Shown: positions 6,963 to 14,163 of the stretch, in pieces | Numbering within the stretch: position 1 is the first letter of the stretch | How the letters are laid out: the number at the start of each line of letters is the position of its first letter | Translations under genes and position numbers: made by a program | From: an uncultured Oscillospiraceae bacterium | GTDB lineage: Bacteria; Bacillota_A; Clostridia; Oscillospirales; Oscillospiraceae | Assembly (NCBI GenBank): GCA_944385265.1 | Contig: CALWWO010000126.1 | Location: 1 to 14,163, forward strand | Direction: 5' to 3' | DNA: 14,163 nt | The notes under the pieces: generated by a model | The model's database searches: none | What the model saw: the letters and a program-made list of their open reading frames with translations, nothing else | Told to the model about the DNA's origin: nothing

Positions 6963-7014
6963 AAAAATCCTCCGTTCTGCCGCTTGGCGCAGCACAAATA
7001 GGAATGAAATATAT
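6960..7014 (-). repeat. Leader element copy A (before the 87-residue gene)
   Basis: This is the paralogue of the element at 6518-6572, with the same length and 41 of 55 identical bases. Its stem is at 6978-6994, TGCTGC with GCGGCA and loop GCCAA. Compared with copy B two stem bases differ and pairing survives both through G-U wobble, while 3 of 5 loop bases differ. GGAGGA follows four bases after the stem. Confidence 0.75.
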
Positions 7015-7153
7015 CCCCCTTACGGTGAAGCCATCATCTCCGTAAGCCTGCTAAGTCAGGGTTATGGGAGAAGCTGAGGTCTTATGCGGTTTTCATACCG
7101 GACCCTTTTTTCATTTGCCCTGCCGAGCCATAGCAGCATACGGCAAGTCTATA
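7015..7153 (-). other. Structured non-coding stretch between hemW and the 87-residue gene
   Basis: Several inverted repeats follow one another: a 7-bp CTTACGG/CCGTAAG stem with a 14-nt loop (from about 7018 to 7045), CCTG/CAGG around ACTTAG in minus sense (about 7047-7060), GGTC/GACC enclosing CGGT/ACCG (7078-7104), and CTGC/GCAG within TTGCC/GGCAA (about 7115-7146). On the plus strand the third is followed by CTTTTTT (7105-7111), as in a terminator. No reading frame of note is present. It may be a long structured leader of the downstream gene or a small RNA. Confidence 0.4.
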
Positions 7154-8401
7154 TTATCTCATTCCGTCAAAAAGCGGCGTCGAAAACTGTGAATCCAGAA
7201 AATCTATCTGCACATCGTCAAGCCCCGCCTGCTTCCACGGGGTACCGGCTAAAAAACGCTGCTTTGTCTGCTCCTCTATCACATTTCCTATCAGGGTGTT
7301 GGATATGAGAAATCCCTTCGGCGTAAAGCTCCATCTGCCGTCTTTTTCCGTCATCCATCCCTGCTTTATGTATTCCTCGAAAAGCGCCTTTGCCCCGTCA
7401 AAGCTGCACTTGTATATAGCGCGGTACTCATCCTCAGATATGCCGTATGTCGTCCGAAGACCAAGCATCAGATATTCGCCCGACCTCTCAAAATCGTTTA
7501 TCGTCTCGCAATAATCTATTACCGATTTCCCGTTTTCTATGCTGTCGGTATATTTCTCGATATCCGACACATTGCTGTACCTCTCGCTTCCCACGAACGA
7601 ATGGGCAGCCGCGCCGAAGCCTATGTACTCTTTCCCCTGCCAGTACTTCAGATTATGTCTCGATTCAAATCCGCGGCGTGCAAAATTTGATATCTCATAC
7701 TGCTTATATCCGAATCTTTCAAGCTCCTCCACCGTATAAAGATACATATCCGCCTGCGTGTCGTCATCAGGGATGAACGGCGAATCCTTAAACTCGTACA
7801 GCGGCGTGCCTGGCTCTATCTTCAGCCCGTAGCACGAAAAATGTTCAGGTTGGAGAGCAGCCGCCTTTGACAGCGTATCAGCCCAGTCCTCGCGCGACTG
7901 CGAGGGCAGCCCGTATATGAGATCAAGGCTAATGTTCTTAAATCCAGCGTTTCTAGCAGCGTAAAACGCCTCCTCTGCCCGCTCAAAATCATGCAGCCTC
8001 CCGAGGCTTTTTAAAAGCCCGTTGTTTGCTGACTGCACACCGAACGACAAGCGGTTAAAGCCCGCCTTTTTCATGCGGGCAAGCTCCTGCGGCTGCGTGC
8101 TCTCCGGATTCATCTCAGCCGTTATCTCCGCGTTTTTCGAAACATGCCCGTATTTTTTTACAGCCGACAGCAACTGTGTAAGTCGCTGCGCCCCGTAATG
8201 ACTCGGCGTACCGCCGCCGAAATATATAGAATCTATCGTGTATCCGTCCAGCAGCATGGCAGATTCTTTGATATGCGATATCAGCGCCTTTTGATACCGA
8301 TCGAAAAGCTCGTCATGTCCCACGACGGAATAAAAATCGCAATAGGCGCATTTCCCGGCGCAGAACGGTATATGTATATAAACTCCAAGATTTTTTGCCA
8401 T
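7154..8401 (-). CDS. hemW: Radical SAM heme chaperone HemW (HemN-like)
   Basis: The 415-residue protein belongs to the HemN/HemW radical SAM family. The 4Fe-4S cluster motif CAGKCAYC uses C14, C18 and C21. The residue two past it is Phe (CDF), as in HemW, where true coproporphyrinogen dehydrogenase HemN has a further Cys. GGGTPS at 62-67 is the SAM-binding loop; SFGVQS and LDLIYGLPSQ follow in the barrel, then a HemN C-terminal domain. HemW binds heme and is thought to pass it to target proteins. Many genomes label such genes oxygen-independent coproporphyrinogen III oxidase, probably wrongly. The ATG at 8401 has a strong CGGAGGT upstream. An extended -10 promoter is at 8509-8517. No other heme gene is in the window. 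Confidence 0.92.
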   Translation of the reverse strand: MAKNLGVYIHIPFCAGKCAYCDFYSVVGHDELFDRYQKALISHIKESAMLLDGYTIDSIYFGGGTPSHYGAQRLTQLLSAVKKYGHVSKNAEITAEMNPESTQPQELARMKKAGFNRLSFGVQSANNGLLKSLGRLHDFERAEEAFYAARNAGFKNISLDLIYGLPSQSREDWADTLSKAAALQPEHFSCYGLKIEPGTPLYEFKDSPFIPDDDTQADMYLYTVEELERFGYKQYEISNFARRGFESRHNLKYWQGKEYIGFGAAAHSFVGSERYSNVSDIEKYTDSIENGKSVIDYCETINDFERSGEYLMLGLRTTYGISEDEYRAIYKCSFDGAKALFEEYIKQGWMTEKDGRWSFTPKGFLISNTLIGNVIEEQTKQRFLAGTPWKQAGLDDVQIDFLDSQFSTPLFDGMR

Positions 8402-8508
8402 TTTGACCTCCGTGTTACGGGTTTTTATGTTCAGCAGCTCTCTTCTGTATGCCGCGCAAGCGGGCGAGAAAAGTGTTTAAATCAATTTATAATATCCATT
8501 ATACAGCT

Positions 8509-8537
8509 ATTATATCACAGCAATGCGTCATGTTTAA
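8509..8537 (-). promoter_or_regulatory. Extended -10 promoter of hemW
   Basis: In minus sense, TGATATAAT (8517-8509) contains a perfect TATAAT with the extended TG. A weak -35, TTAAAC (8537-8532), lies 17 bases upstream. It leaves a leader of about 100 bases before the hemW start. Confidence 0.6.
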
Positions 8538-8751
8538 CATTTTTCGACATGAATTTTATGGAATACTCCGCTTTGGCGACGCACGGCAAATCAAAATCAA
8601 GTCCCCTCTTATGCATTTGCCATATCCGCAGTGTGATAAAAGCCTGTTTGACGGCATATATTATTCGATAATGCCACAAACGGCGCAAAAAATTTCTTCA
8701 TGCTTTAGTGATGCGGCGTTACGATAGGGCTTAACAATTTATACAACATTA

Positions 8752-8778
8752 TCGACAAAAAACGTGTTATATTATAAT
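8752..8778 (+). promoter_or_regulatory. Candidate promoter of the DUF975-rlmA pair
   Basis: TCGACA (8752-8757, 5 of 6 consensus) and a perfect TATAAT (8773-8778) are separated by 15 bases, slightly short. They lie about 30 bases before the start codon of the first gene. Confidence 0.5.
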
Positions 8779-8808
8779 TGAGTTTTTATGTGTTAGGAGA
8801 GTGTAGAT

Positions 8809-9657
8809 ATGGATATAAGCTTTTACGAGCTGAAACTAAATTCAAGAAAACGTATTTTATCGAAAGGCTCGCGTATAATTCTCATAAGCGCTCTTTTATT
8901 CGCACTTCTGTATATACTGGATTATCTCTCGATGAATATTTCCGGATATTCGCAGTATCTCGACGCATACAGCAGAGCTATGGTTGAATATATGAGAACA
9001 GAGCTTACGGACGCGCTTGAGCGTCTGTCGCTTCCCGTGATCCGCCCGTCAGCCATTGTGCTGGTCGTAGGGATAGCAATAATGCAAAGCTTCTTAAATA
9101 TCGGATATATTGGCTACTGTCTGGCACAGAGCCGCAACGTAAACTCCGGCTTTAAAGACATATTTGACAGCTTCAGCTTCTTTTTCAGAGTCATAGCGAT
9201 AACGCTCCTACTCGGGCTCATCATACTTCTTTACACTATTCTTGCTATTGCAATAATTATAGCGGCCGTTATTTTCGGGCTGTCCGTATCGACGTGGCTG
9301 TCCGTTCTGCTTATCACGGCGGCAATGATATACGCCGTTTTCATCGCTGTACGCATATCGCTTCAGTACGGTCTTGTATATTATGTCATGTTTGACGAGC
9401 CGGAAATGTCTGCGCTTCAATGCCTTAGGCAGGCAAAGGAGCTCACAAAAGGTCGCCTTATGCAGTATTTCGCGCTGCAGCTTTCATTTTTCGGCTGGTA
9501 TCTGTTAAACGCTGTGATATCCACCTTCCTCCTTCCGGTCGTCGCCATCTGGCTCAATCCGTATCAGGGAATCGCGATCGCAAATTACTACAACAAGCTT
9601 ACCGGGCGGTACGTTCAAGCTGAGCCCGTCTCAACAGAGGACCCTTTCGACGATTAG
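8809..9657 (+). CDS. DUF975 family integral membrane protein
   Basis: The 282-residue protein is predicted to span the membrane several times: hydrophobic stretches lie near 23-42, 82-106, 124-183 (two or three spans) and 221-250. Its pattern fits the DUF975 family (PF06161), common in Firmicutes: a short basic N terminus, a central SFSFFFR loop, the CLRQAKELTKGRLMQYF helix followed by LSFFGWYLL, and a final NPYQGIAIANYYNKL segment. The biochemical function of that family is unknown. The start ATG follows AGGAG at 8795-8799. The gene is 59 bases ahead of rlmA on the same strand, with no terminator between, so the two are probably co-transcribed. The link may reflect convenience of position, not shared function. 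Confidence 0.8.
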   Translation: MDISFYELKLNSRKRILSKGSRIILISALLFALLYILDYLSMNISGYSQYLDAYSRAMVEYMRTELTDALERLSLPVIRPSAIVLVVGIAIMQSFLNIGYIGYCLAQSRNVNSGFKDIFDSFSFFFRVIAITLLLGLIILLYTILAIAIIIAAVIFGLSVSTWLSVLLITAAMIYAVFIAVRISLQYGLVYYVMFDEPEMSALQCLRQAKELTKGRLMQYFALQLSFFGWYLLNAVISTFLLPVVAIWLNPYQGIAIANYYNKLTGRYVQAEPVSTEDPFDD

Positions 9658-9716
9658 AATACGTAAATACTCCGGCGCCGCACGTCCGCGCGGGACCGGT
9701 CAAACGGAGGTAAAAA

Positions 9717-10538
9717 ATGCCTGAATTCATATGCCCTGTGTGCAAACGCCCGCTACATGGGTCGAATAAAACCATGAAATGTGGAAATGGACACAGCTAT
9801 GATATCGCAAGACAGGGTTATGTAAACCTTTTGATATCTAACGCCTCATCCTCAAAGCGCCACGGCGACGACAAGGTCATGGTGCGGGCGCGGCAGCATT
9901 TTCTCGACCGCGGATATTACGACATTCTCTCCCGCGTTATAGAGGAGCTCGCCGTTAAATACGCTCCGCGCAGCGTGTCCATGCTGGACGCCGGCTGCGG
10001 CGAATGCTGGTACACGGTAAGGGTAAAAAAAGCGCTTGAAAGCGCGGGAATCTCTGTGGACGCGACAGGTATCGACATATCAAAATATGCGCTGATGGCA
10101 GCGCACAGTCGCGGCGGCGGTATCAAAACAGCCGTCGCAAGCGTATCCTCTCTTCCGGTCGAAGATGATTCATGCGATATTATTTTGAACATTTTTGCAC
10201 CGTGCTCTGAAAAAGAATTTGCACGAGCGCTTAAAAAGGACGGCGTTTTGATTCGCGCAGTGCCGCTTGAAAAACACCTTCTCGGTCTTAAAAGGGCGGT
10301 GTATGACGCGCCATATGAAAATCCGCCCGTATTGCCAGAGCTTAACGGCTTTTGTATATTGGAAACACGCGACATAAAAGCAAATGTCACCGTATCCCCG
10401 CATGAGGATATCGAAGCGCTTTTTATGATGACGCCGTACTACTACAAAACGAGCGCCGCCGATCAGGCAAAGCTTCAAGCCATTAACTTGCTTGAAACAG
10501 AGCTTGAATTTGAAGTCATTGCGTACAAAAAGCTGTAA
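9717..10538 (+). CDS. rlmA: 23S rRNA (guanine-N1)-methyltransferase RlmA
   Basis: The 273-residue protein matches RlmA, which transfers a methyl group from SAM to N1 of a guanine in hairpin 35 of 23S rRNA (G745 in E. coli; G748 in the Gram-positive RlmAII/TlrB group). An N-terminal zinc finger uses C6, C9, C22 and H26. The family phrase ARQGYVNLL follows, then the SAM-binding motif LDAGCGE at 90-96. Family members usually continue with a Gly-Tyr/Tyr-Tyr; here it is CWYT. NIFAPC and the Pro-rich PYENPP segment near the end also fit. The ATG has CGGAGG six bases upstream. A 13-15 bp terminator follows. Which of G745 or G748 is modified cannot be read from sequence, and G748 methylation matters for tylosin sensitivity only with a partner modification. 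Confidence 0.88.
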   Translation: MPEFICPVCKRPLHGSNKTMKCGNGHSYDIARQGYVNLLISNASSSKRHGDDKVMVRARQHFLDRGYYDILSRVIEELAVKYAPRSVSMLDAGCGECWYTVRVKKALESAGISVDATGIDISKYALMAAHSRGGGIKTAVASVSSLPVEDDSCDIILNIFAPCSEKEFARALKKDGVLIRAVPLEKHLLGLKRAVYDAPYENPPVLPELNGFCILETRDIKANVTVSPHEDIEALFMMTPYYYKTSAADQAKLQAINLLETELEFEVIAYKKL

Positions 10539-10558
10539 ACGCTACCACAAAACAATAT

Positions 10559-10597
10559 AAAGGCAGGAGACACGAAAAACTGTGTCTCCTGCCTTTT
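10559..10597 (+). terminator. Bidirectional terminator between rlmA and the HAD gene
   Basis: AGGCAGGAGACAC (10561-10573) pairs perfectly with GTGTCTCCTGCCT (10582-10594) across an 8-nt loop. Flanking AA/TT extends the stem to 15 bp, and a T run ends it. It lies between the convergent rlmA and HAD genes and can serve both. Confidence 0.9.
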
Positions 10598-10679
10598 GCG
10601 TGATAAAAACGCTCTTGAAAAGTGTCTTATCTTTTACGTATGTAAAAATATTTATAGTATGCCGCGCCGTCTTTTGACG

Positions 10680-11462
10680 TTATTCGACGCCCTTTACGAT
10701 ATCGCCGACATTTTCAAGCACAAGACGCGGTCTATATGGGAAGTTTGCTATCTCAGCGCGCGTGGTAACGCCGGACAGCACAAGCACCGTATCGAGACCC
10801 GACTCGATCCCGGCGACAATATCCGTATCCATACGGTCTCCAATGATCGCCGCATCCTCTGAATGTACGCCGAGCATGCGAAGCCCCGTACGCATCATAA
10901 GTGGATTTGGCTTTCCGACGAAATACGCCTGCTTTCCGGTCGTCATCTCTATCGGAGCGATAAGCGCGCGGCAAGCGGGAACTATACCGTTTTCCATCGG
11001 TGCGGTGAGATCGGTATTCGTCCCTATGAGCTTCGCGCCTTTTTCTATCAGGCGTACTGCCGTGACCATATTTTCAAAATTGTAGTTGTCGTTTTCACCG
11101 ACGACGACGTATTCCGGATCAACATCGTTGAAGGTGATGCCTGCGTCGTAAAGCGCCGTATACAGTCCCGGCGCACCGACGACGTATGCGCTGCAATTCG
11201 GCGATTGCGACTTTAAAAACTCCGCTGTCGCAAGCGCGCTTGTGTAAAAATGGCTCTCGTCAACGTCAAGCCCCATGCGGTACAGCTTCTGCTGCAACTC
11301 TTTCGGCGAACGGTGGCTCGAGTTCGTTAAAAACAAAAATTTCTTGTCTTCTCTGTACAGCCAGTCAACAAATTCTTTGACGCCCGGCAATATCTGGTTG
11401 CCGTGATATATGACGCCGTCCATGTCGCATATAAATCCTTTTTTACTTCTGAGTATCTCCAT
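10680..11462 (-). CDS. HAD-IIA family phosphatase (NagD-like)
   Basis: The 260-residue protein carries all four HAD motifs: DMDG with nucleophile D13 and acid/base D15, TNSS at 46-49, Lys184 in VGKPNP and the metal-binding GDRMDTD at 208-214. The large C2B-type cap between motifs II and III (about 70-180) and the GKP and GDRMDTD forms place it in subclass IIA with NagD, AraL and p-nitrophenyl phosphatases. These act on small phosphates such as sugar phosphates or nucleotides. The natural substrate cannot be told. The ATG at 11462 is required to keep motif I, yet its ribosome binding site is poor: AAGGA lies about 14 bases upstream. It stands alone behind an extended -10 promoter. Confidence 0.88.
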   Translation of the reverse strand: MEILRSKKGFICDMDGVIYHGNQILPGVKEFVDWLYREDKKFLFLTNSSHRSPKELQQKLYRMGLDVDESHFYTSALATAEFLKSQSPNCSAYVVGAPGLYTALYDAGITFNDVDPEYVVVGENDNYNFENMVTAVRLIEKGAKLIGTNTDLTAPMENGIVPACRALIAPIEMTTGKQAYFVGKPNPLMMRTGLRMLGVHSEDAAIIGDRMDTDIVAGIESGLDTVLVLSGVTTRAEIANFPYRPRLVLENVGDIVKGVE

Positions 11463-11507
11463 CGTCTACTCTTTTTCCTTTCTTTTATATCAAATCTTTC
11501 TATCACG

Positions 11508-11516
11508 ATTATATCA
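11508..11516 (-). promoter_or_regulatory. Extended -10 promoter of the HAD gene
   Basis: In minus sense TGATATAAT (11516-11508) has a perfect TATAAT with extended TG, identical to that of hemW. No good -35 is seen at normal spacing. The leader would be about 40 bases. Confidence 0.5.
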
Positions 11517-11680
11517 TACAGCCGTATTGGCAAACCTGTAAGCATAGTAATGTAAAATTCGCGTAAAATCTATGTGCGCTGCGCTTTTGTAAAAAGTGTA
11601 ACTTAGGTATAGCAATTTAGACGGACCCTCGATCTCTCCATTTTTTCCGAAAACTTCAAGCCTACGGTCTCATTCTTCCA

Positions 11681-11712
11681 TTTTAAGCGTCGGCGCTTTA
11701 CATTACCGACGC
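11681..11712 (-). terminator. Terminator overlapping the AAA+ gene stop codon
   Basis: GCGTCGG (11687-11693) pairs with CCGACGC (11706-11712). In minus sense the left arm ends just before the TAA stop and the stem is followed by TTAAAAT. The loop contains the stop codon, and the short T run makes it a moderate terminator. Confidence 0.6.
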
Positions 11713-12870
11713 CTTTTCGATGTCCTCTTTCGTTATCGCGACAAGATCGTCCCTCGTCGGCGCTTCCATTGCGGCGAGCCTGTCCGCCTGTGTCGAGACT
11801 ATATTTTCAAATAGGTTTCGCACGTCGCGCGCGTTGCCGAAATTGTCGTCGCGCGTGTCGTACATATACTGAAGATGCTCTTCAGCAAATGCCTTTGCGT
11901 TCTCCTCCAACACATACCGGTTTTTATCGCACATCGACTCGAATATTTTTACGAGCTCCTCTGCCGTATAGTCCTCAAACACGAAGTATCTGTTAAACCG
12001 CGATTCAAGTCCCGGATTTGACGATATGAATTTCTCCATAAGCCCCTCGTATCCGGCGACGATAACGACAAAATCGTCCCTGTTGTCCTCCATCGCCTTT
12101 AGAAGTGTCTCTATCGCCTCGCGCCCGAAATCAGCAGTGCCGTCTCCTCCGCCGGAGGCGAGAGAGTACGCTTCGTCGATAAAAAGCACTCCGCCGAGTG
12201 CGTTTTTTATGACCTCGCCCGTCTTTATCGCCGTCTGCCCCACGTATCCGGCGACAAGTCCGGAACGATCCACTTCTACAAGCTGCCCTTTTGTAAGCAC
12301 GCCGATCGCGTTATACAGCTTCGATATGAGCCGCGCCACCGTCGTTTTCCCCGTGCCGGGATTGCCCATAAACACAAGGTGCAGCGATATCGGCGGCGTC
12401 GGCAGATCGTTGTCCTGCCTCAGCTTACGCACCTTTACGAGGTTTATCAGGCTTTTTACGTTTGCCTTTATCTTCTCAAGCCCGACTAAAGAGTCAAGCT
12501 CAGCCATAAGCTCGTCAAGGCTCGGCTTTGGGGGCTCGTCCGCCGCCTTTTCGGCGGTTTTTTCACGGCTCGCTTCCGTATCTGCGGGGGGCGCTTTTTC
12601 CACAGGCTGCTTTTTCTGCCCCTTTAACGCCGTCTCCTCGATAAGCTCGTCCGCCGCTTTTTCAGCAGCCCTCATCGCGTCAAGGAAATCGGAAAAGTCA
12701 GACGCACCTGCGGCGCGGGAAGCGGCGTCATTCAAGCGCTTATCTGTGTTTTTCGCGCTTTCAAGGTTGTCCATGAATTTTGCGAAATCCGGTATATCGC
12801 TTAAATATGACGAAGCCGGTCTTAGATTATATTTATTGAAATCTATTTTCTCTTTTTTCGGTTTCTTCAT
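11698..12870 (-). CDS. AAA+ ATPase of the CbbX/SpoVK type
   Basis: The 390-residue protein has a CbbX-like AAA+ module from about 115 onward: LVGLEKIK start, Walker A GNPGTGKT at 169-176, pore-loop GLVAGYVGQT at 204-213, Walker B VLFIDEA at 228-234, and the NPGLESRFNR arginine-finger segment at 285-294. This family includes SpoVK, needed for late spore maturation in Bacillus, and the Rubisco activase CbbX; the former context suits a spore-former. Residues 1-115 are a non-family extension: a lysine-rich start, an Asp/Phe-rich stretch with FAKFMDNL and FSDFLDAM, then a low-complexity Ala/Glu/Lys/Pro linker. Length exceeds that of SpoVK (about 320). The ATG has GGCGGTG upstream. It may act with a partner bound by the N-terminal part. 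I do not assign spoVK. Confidence 0.85.
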   Translation of the reverse strand: MKKPKKEKIDFNKYNLRPASSYLSDIPDFAKFMDNLESAKNTDKRLNDAASRAAGASDFSDFLDAMRAAEKAADELIEETALKGQKKQPVEKAPPADTEASREKTAEKAADEPPKPSLDELMAELDSLVGLEKIKANVKSLINLVKVRKLRQDNDLPTPPISLHLVFMGNPGTGKTTVARLISKLYNAIGVLTKGQLVEVDRSGLVAGYVGQTAIKTGEVIKNALGGVLFIDEAYSLASGGGDGTADFGREAIETLLKAMEDNRDDFVVIVAGYEGLMEKFISSNPGLESRFNRYFVFEDYTAEELVKIFESMCDKNRYVLEENAKAFAEEHLQYMYDTRDDNFGNARDVRNLFENIVSTQADRLAAMEAPTRDDLVAITKEDIEKASVM

Positions 12871-12906
12871 CGCGCACCGCCTTTTACATTTCAGCTACGC
12901 TAAAGC

Positions 12907-12935
12907 TTTAAAACTTGCGGGAAATCCGCCGCAAG
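12907..12935 (-). terminator. Terminator of asnS
   Basis: In minus sense CTTGCGG (12935-12929) pairs with CCGCAAG (12920-12914) around an 8-nt loop and is followed by TTTT (12913-12910). It lies just after the asnS stop and before the AAA+ gene. Confidence 0.7.
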
Positions 12936-12950
12936 CCATTTATTATCACA

Positions 12951-14033
12951 TTAAAACTCCGCGCTTCCGACCGTTCTGGGATGCGGCAGCACGTCGCGGA
13001 TGTTCGACACACCCGTGAGATACATGATAAGACGCTCAAATCCCAGACCGTATCCGGCATGCCTCGTCCCGCCGTAGCGTCGGAGATCGAGATACCACCA
13101 GTAATCCTCGGTCTTCATGCCGAGCTCTTCCATGCGCTTTTCGATCACGTCGAGCCGCTCCTCACGCTGAGAGCCGCCGATGATCTCTCCTATCCCCGGA
13201 ACAAGGCAGTCCATCGCTGCTACTGTCTTACCGTCGTCGTTCATGCGCATATAAAACGCCTTGATCTCCTTCGGATAATCGGTTACGAAAACAGGCTTTT
13301 TGAAATATTTTTCAGTTAGATACCTCTCATGCTCCGTTTGCAGATCTACGCCCCATGACACGGGATATTCAAATATATCGCCCGCTTTTTTAAGTATCTC
13401 GATCGCATCGGTATACGTCACGCGCCCAAACTCGGAGCTTACGACGCCGTTTAATCTGTCCATAAGTCCCTTGTCTACGAAGCTGTTGAAAAACGCCATC
13501 TCATCCGGGCACTTCTCCATAACTGTATTGATGACGTATTTTATCATCGCCTCAGCCGTCTCCATATCGTCTTCCAGATCGGCGAACGCCATCTCAGGCT
13601 CTATCATCCAGAATTCGGCTGCGTGGCGCTGCGTGTTCGACTTCTCGGATAGGAGCGTCGGTACGAACGTATACACATTTCCGAAAGCCATTGCAAGACT
13701 CTCGGCGTTGAGCTGACCGGATACGGTGAGGTTTGCCTCCTTGCCGAAGAAATCGGCGCTGTCGTCTACCCTGCCGTCCTCCGTCCTCGGCGGGTCGTTT
13801 ATATCAAGCGTCGTTACGCGGAACATCTCGCCCGCACCCTCGCAGTCCGACGCTGTGATTATGGGCGTATGGATATACACAAAACCTCTATCCTGAAAGA
13901 AGGTATGGATAGCGTGCGCCGCCACGCTTCTTACGCGGAACACTGCCGAAAACAGATTCGTCCTCGGGCGCAGATGCGCAATGGTTCGCAGAAACTCGAC
14001 AGTGTGGCGCTTTTTCTGAAGCGGGTAATCGGG
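12951..14033 (-). CDS. asnS: Asparaginyl-tRNA synthetase, 5'-truncated by a chimeric junction
   Basis: About 360 C-terminal residues of AsnRS, a class IIb enzyme that charges tRNA-Asn, are present; the full protein is usually about 460. The recognisable part starts at [20 protein letters not shown], leaving out the N-terminal OB anticodon-binding domain. Motif 1 ([19 protein letters not shown]), the SGQLNAES loop, [14 protein letters not shown] and motif 3 ([13 protein letters not shown]) are all there. Motif 2 reads [21 protein letters not shown], where the family has YTFGPTFRAENSNTSRH. The catalytic arginine is therefore replaced by Leu, and near the end RHAGYG and PHPRT also differ from the usual VPHAGFG and PFPRT. 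Upstream of about 14033 the frame continues only as Gly/Arg-rich out-of-frame translation of unrelated DNA. A terminator follows the stop. Confidence 0.9.
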   Translation of the reverse strand, partial: PDYPLQKKRHTVEFLRTIAHLRPRTNLFSAVFRVRSVAAHAIHTFFQDRGFVYIHTPIITASDCEGAGEMFRVTTLDINDPPRTEDGRVDDSADFFGKEANLTVSGQLNAESLAMAFGNVYTFVPTLLSEKSNTQRHAAEFWMIEPEMAFADLEDDMETAEAMIKYVINTVMEKCPDEMAFFNSFVDKGLMDRLNGVVSSEFGRVTYTDAIEILKKAGDIFEYPVSWGVDLQTEHERYLTEKYFKKPVFVTDYPKEIKAFYMRMNDDGKTVAAMDCLVPGIGEIIGGSQREERLDVIEKRMEELGMKTEDYWWYLDLRRYGGTRHAGYGLGFERLIMYLTGVSNIRDVLPHPRTVGSAEF

Positions 14034-14163
14034 AGCCGATCCACGATCAGCAGGGCGCTGTCCGTGGGGTTGAGCGAGAGCGCCCAGACCGCTTCCGCTG
14101 CGATCGCGCCGCGTGCCGCCTTGGGCCACTCCTGGATCTGCTGCTTGAGCCGGTTCACGATAC
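14034..14163 (-). CDS. Fragment of an unrelated G+C-rich gene (chimeric contig end)
   Basis: In minus sense, bases 14161 to about 14037 read [40 protein letters not shown] and DRL in one frame without a stop. By hand count 37 of 41 codons end in G or C, and 84 of the last 123 bases are G or C, unlike the rest of the window. The frame differs from that of asnS. I do not recognise the protein; both ends are missing. It most likely comes from another genome, joined during library making or assembly. Confidence 0.55.

Larger units (their letters stand above)
8402..8808. other. 407-bp divergent intergenic region between hemW and the DUF975 gene
   Basis: No convincing gene is present; the frames here are short and lack ribosome binding sites. 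Its two ends hold the hemW leader and promoter (to about 8537) and the DUF975 promoter (from about 8752). The middle, about 8540-8745, is A+T-rich and I see nothing definable in it. Confidence 0.6.

Noticed and set aside
6543..7001. Plus-strand frame of 152 codons across the two leader elements
   Set aside because: Antisense to the 87-residue gene. The part shared by the two elements varies at codon positions 1 and 2, which argues against a conserved protein.
7078..7111. Plus-strand terminator with T run
   Set aside because: No plus-strand gene or promoter was found upstream, so it is recorded only as part of the structured region.
12026..13018. Plus-strand frame of 330 codons
   Set aside because: Serine-rich shadow opposite the AAA+ gene, which has clear Walker motifs.
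1..14163. tRNA, rRNA, tmRNA, cas, transposase or integrase genes
   Set aside because: Looked for in both strands by eye; no supporting motif was seen.

Overview
The window looks like an assembled short-read contig from a spore-forming member of the Clostridia, probably a gut lineage near the Oscillospiraceae/Ruminococcaceae. That placement is an inference from a SigK-type sporulation sigma factor, purine-rich GGAGG ribosome binding sites, clostridial gene families (M3 oligoendopeptidase, DUF975, SpoVK/CbbX-like AAA+) and about half G+C. Both ends appear artificial. Bases 2-59 are a perfect Illumina P5/TruSeq adapter. The last ~130 bases are a G+C-rich fragment joined in the middle of asnS.

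Region by region: (1) 60-1051 is the trailer-side part of a type I-C-like CRISPR array, with 14 intact 32-nt repeats, a degenerate last repeat and a partial spacer cut by the adapter. Leader and cas genes would lie off the left end. A terminator at 1105-1143 separates it from (2) sigK on the minus strand (1242-1955). (3) An M3 metallopeptidase (2206-3909, plus) with its own promoter, a 5' UTR stem-loop and a strong terminator faces (4) a minus-strand series: hemW (8401-7154), an 87-residue orphan (6962-6699), a 306-residue membrane orphan (6520-5600) and a neutral-ceramidase-like gene (5446-4199). (5) A plus-strand pair, a DUF975 membrane protein and the 23S rRNA methyltransferase rlmA (8809-10538), starts from a 407-bp region shared divergently with hemW. 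(6) Minus strand again: a NagD-like HAD phosphatase (11462-10680), an AAA+ ATPase of the CbbX/SpoVK type (12870-11698) and 5'-truncated asnS (~14033-12951).

The genes are mostly housekeeping or sporulation functions in short, independently terminated units; I see no cas, defence or mobile-element genes. The most novel-looking signal is a pair of paralogous, ungapped 55-bp leader elements (6518-6572 and 6960-7014). They sit immediately upstream of, and include, the start codons of the two orphan genes. Each carries a 6-bp hairpin kept by wobble exchanges just before the ribosome binding site. Other points of interest are the two-allele mosaic of CRISPR repeats, a spacer that itself resembles the repeat, and an AsnRS whose motif 2 lacks the normally invariant arginine.
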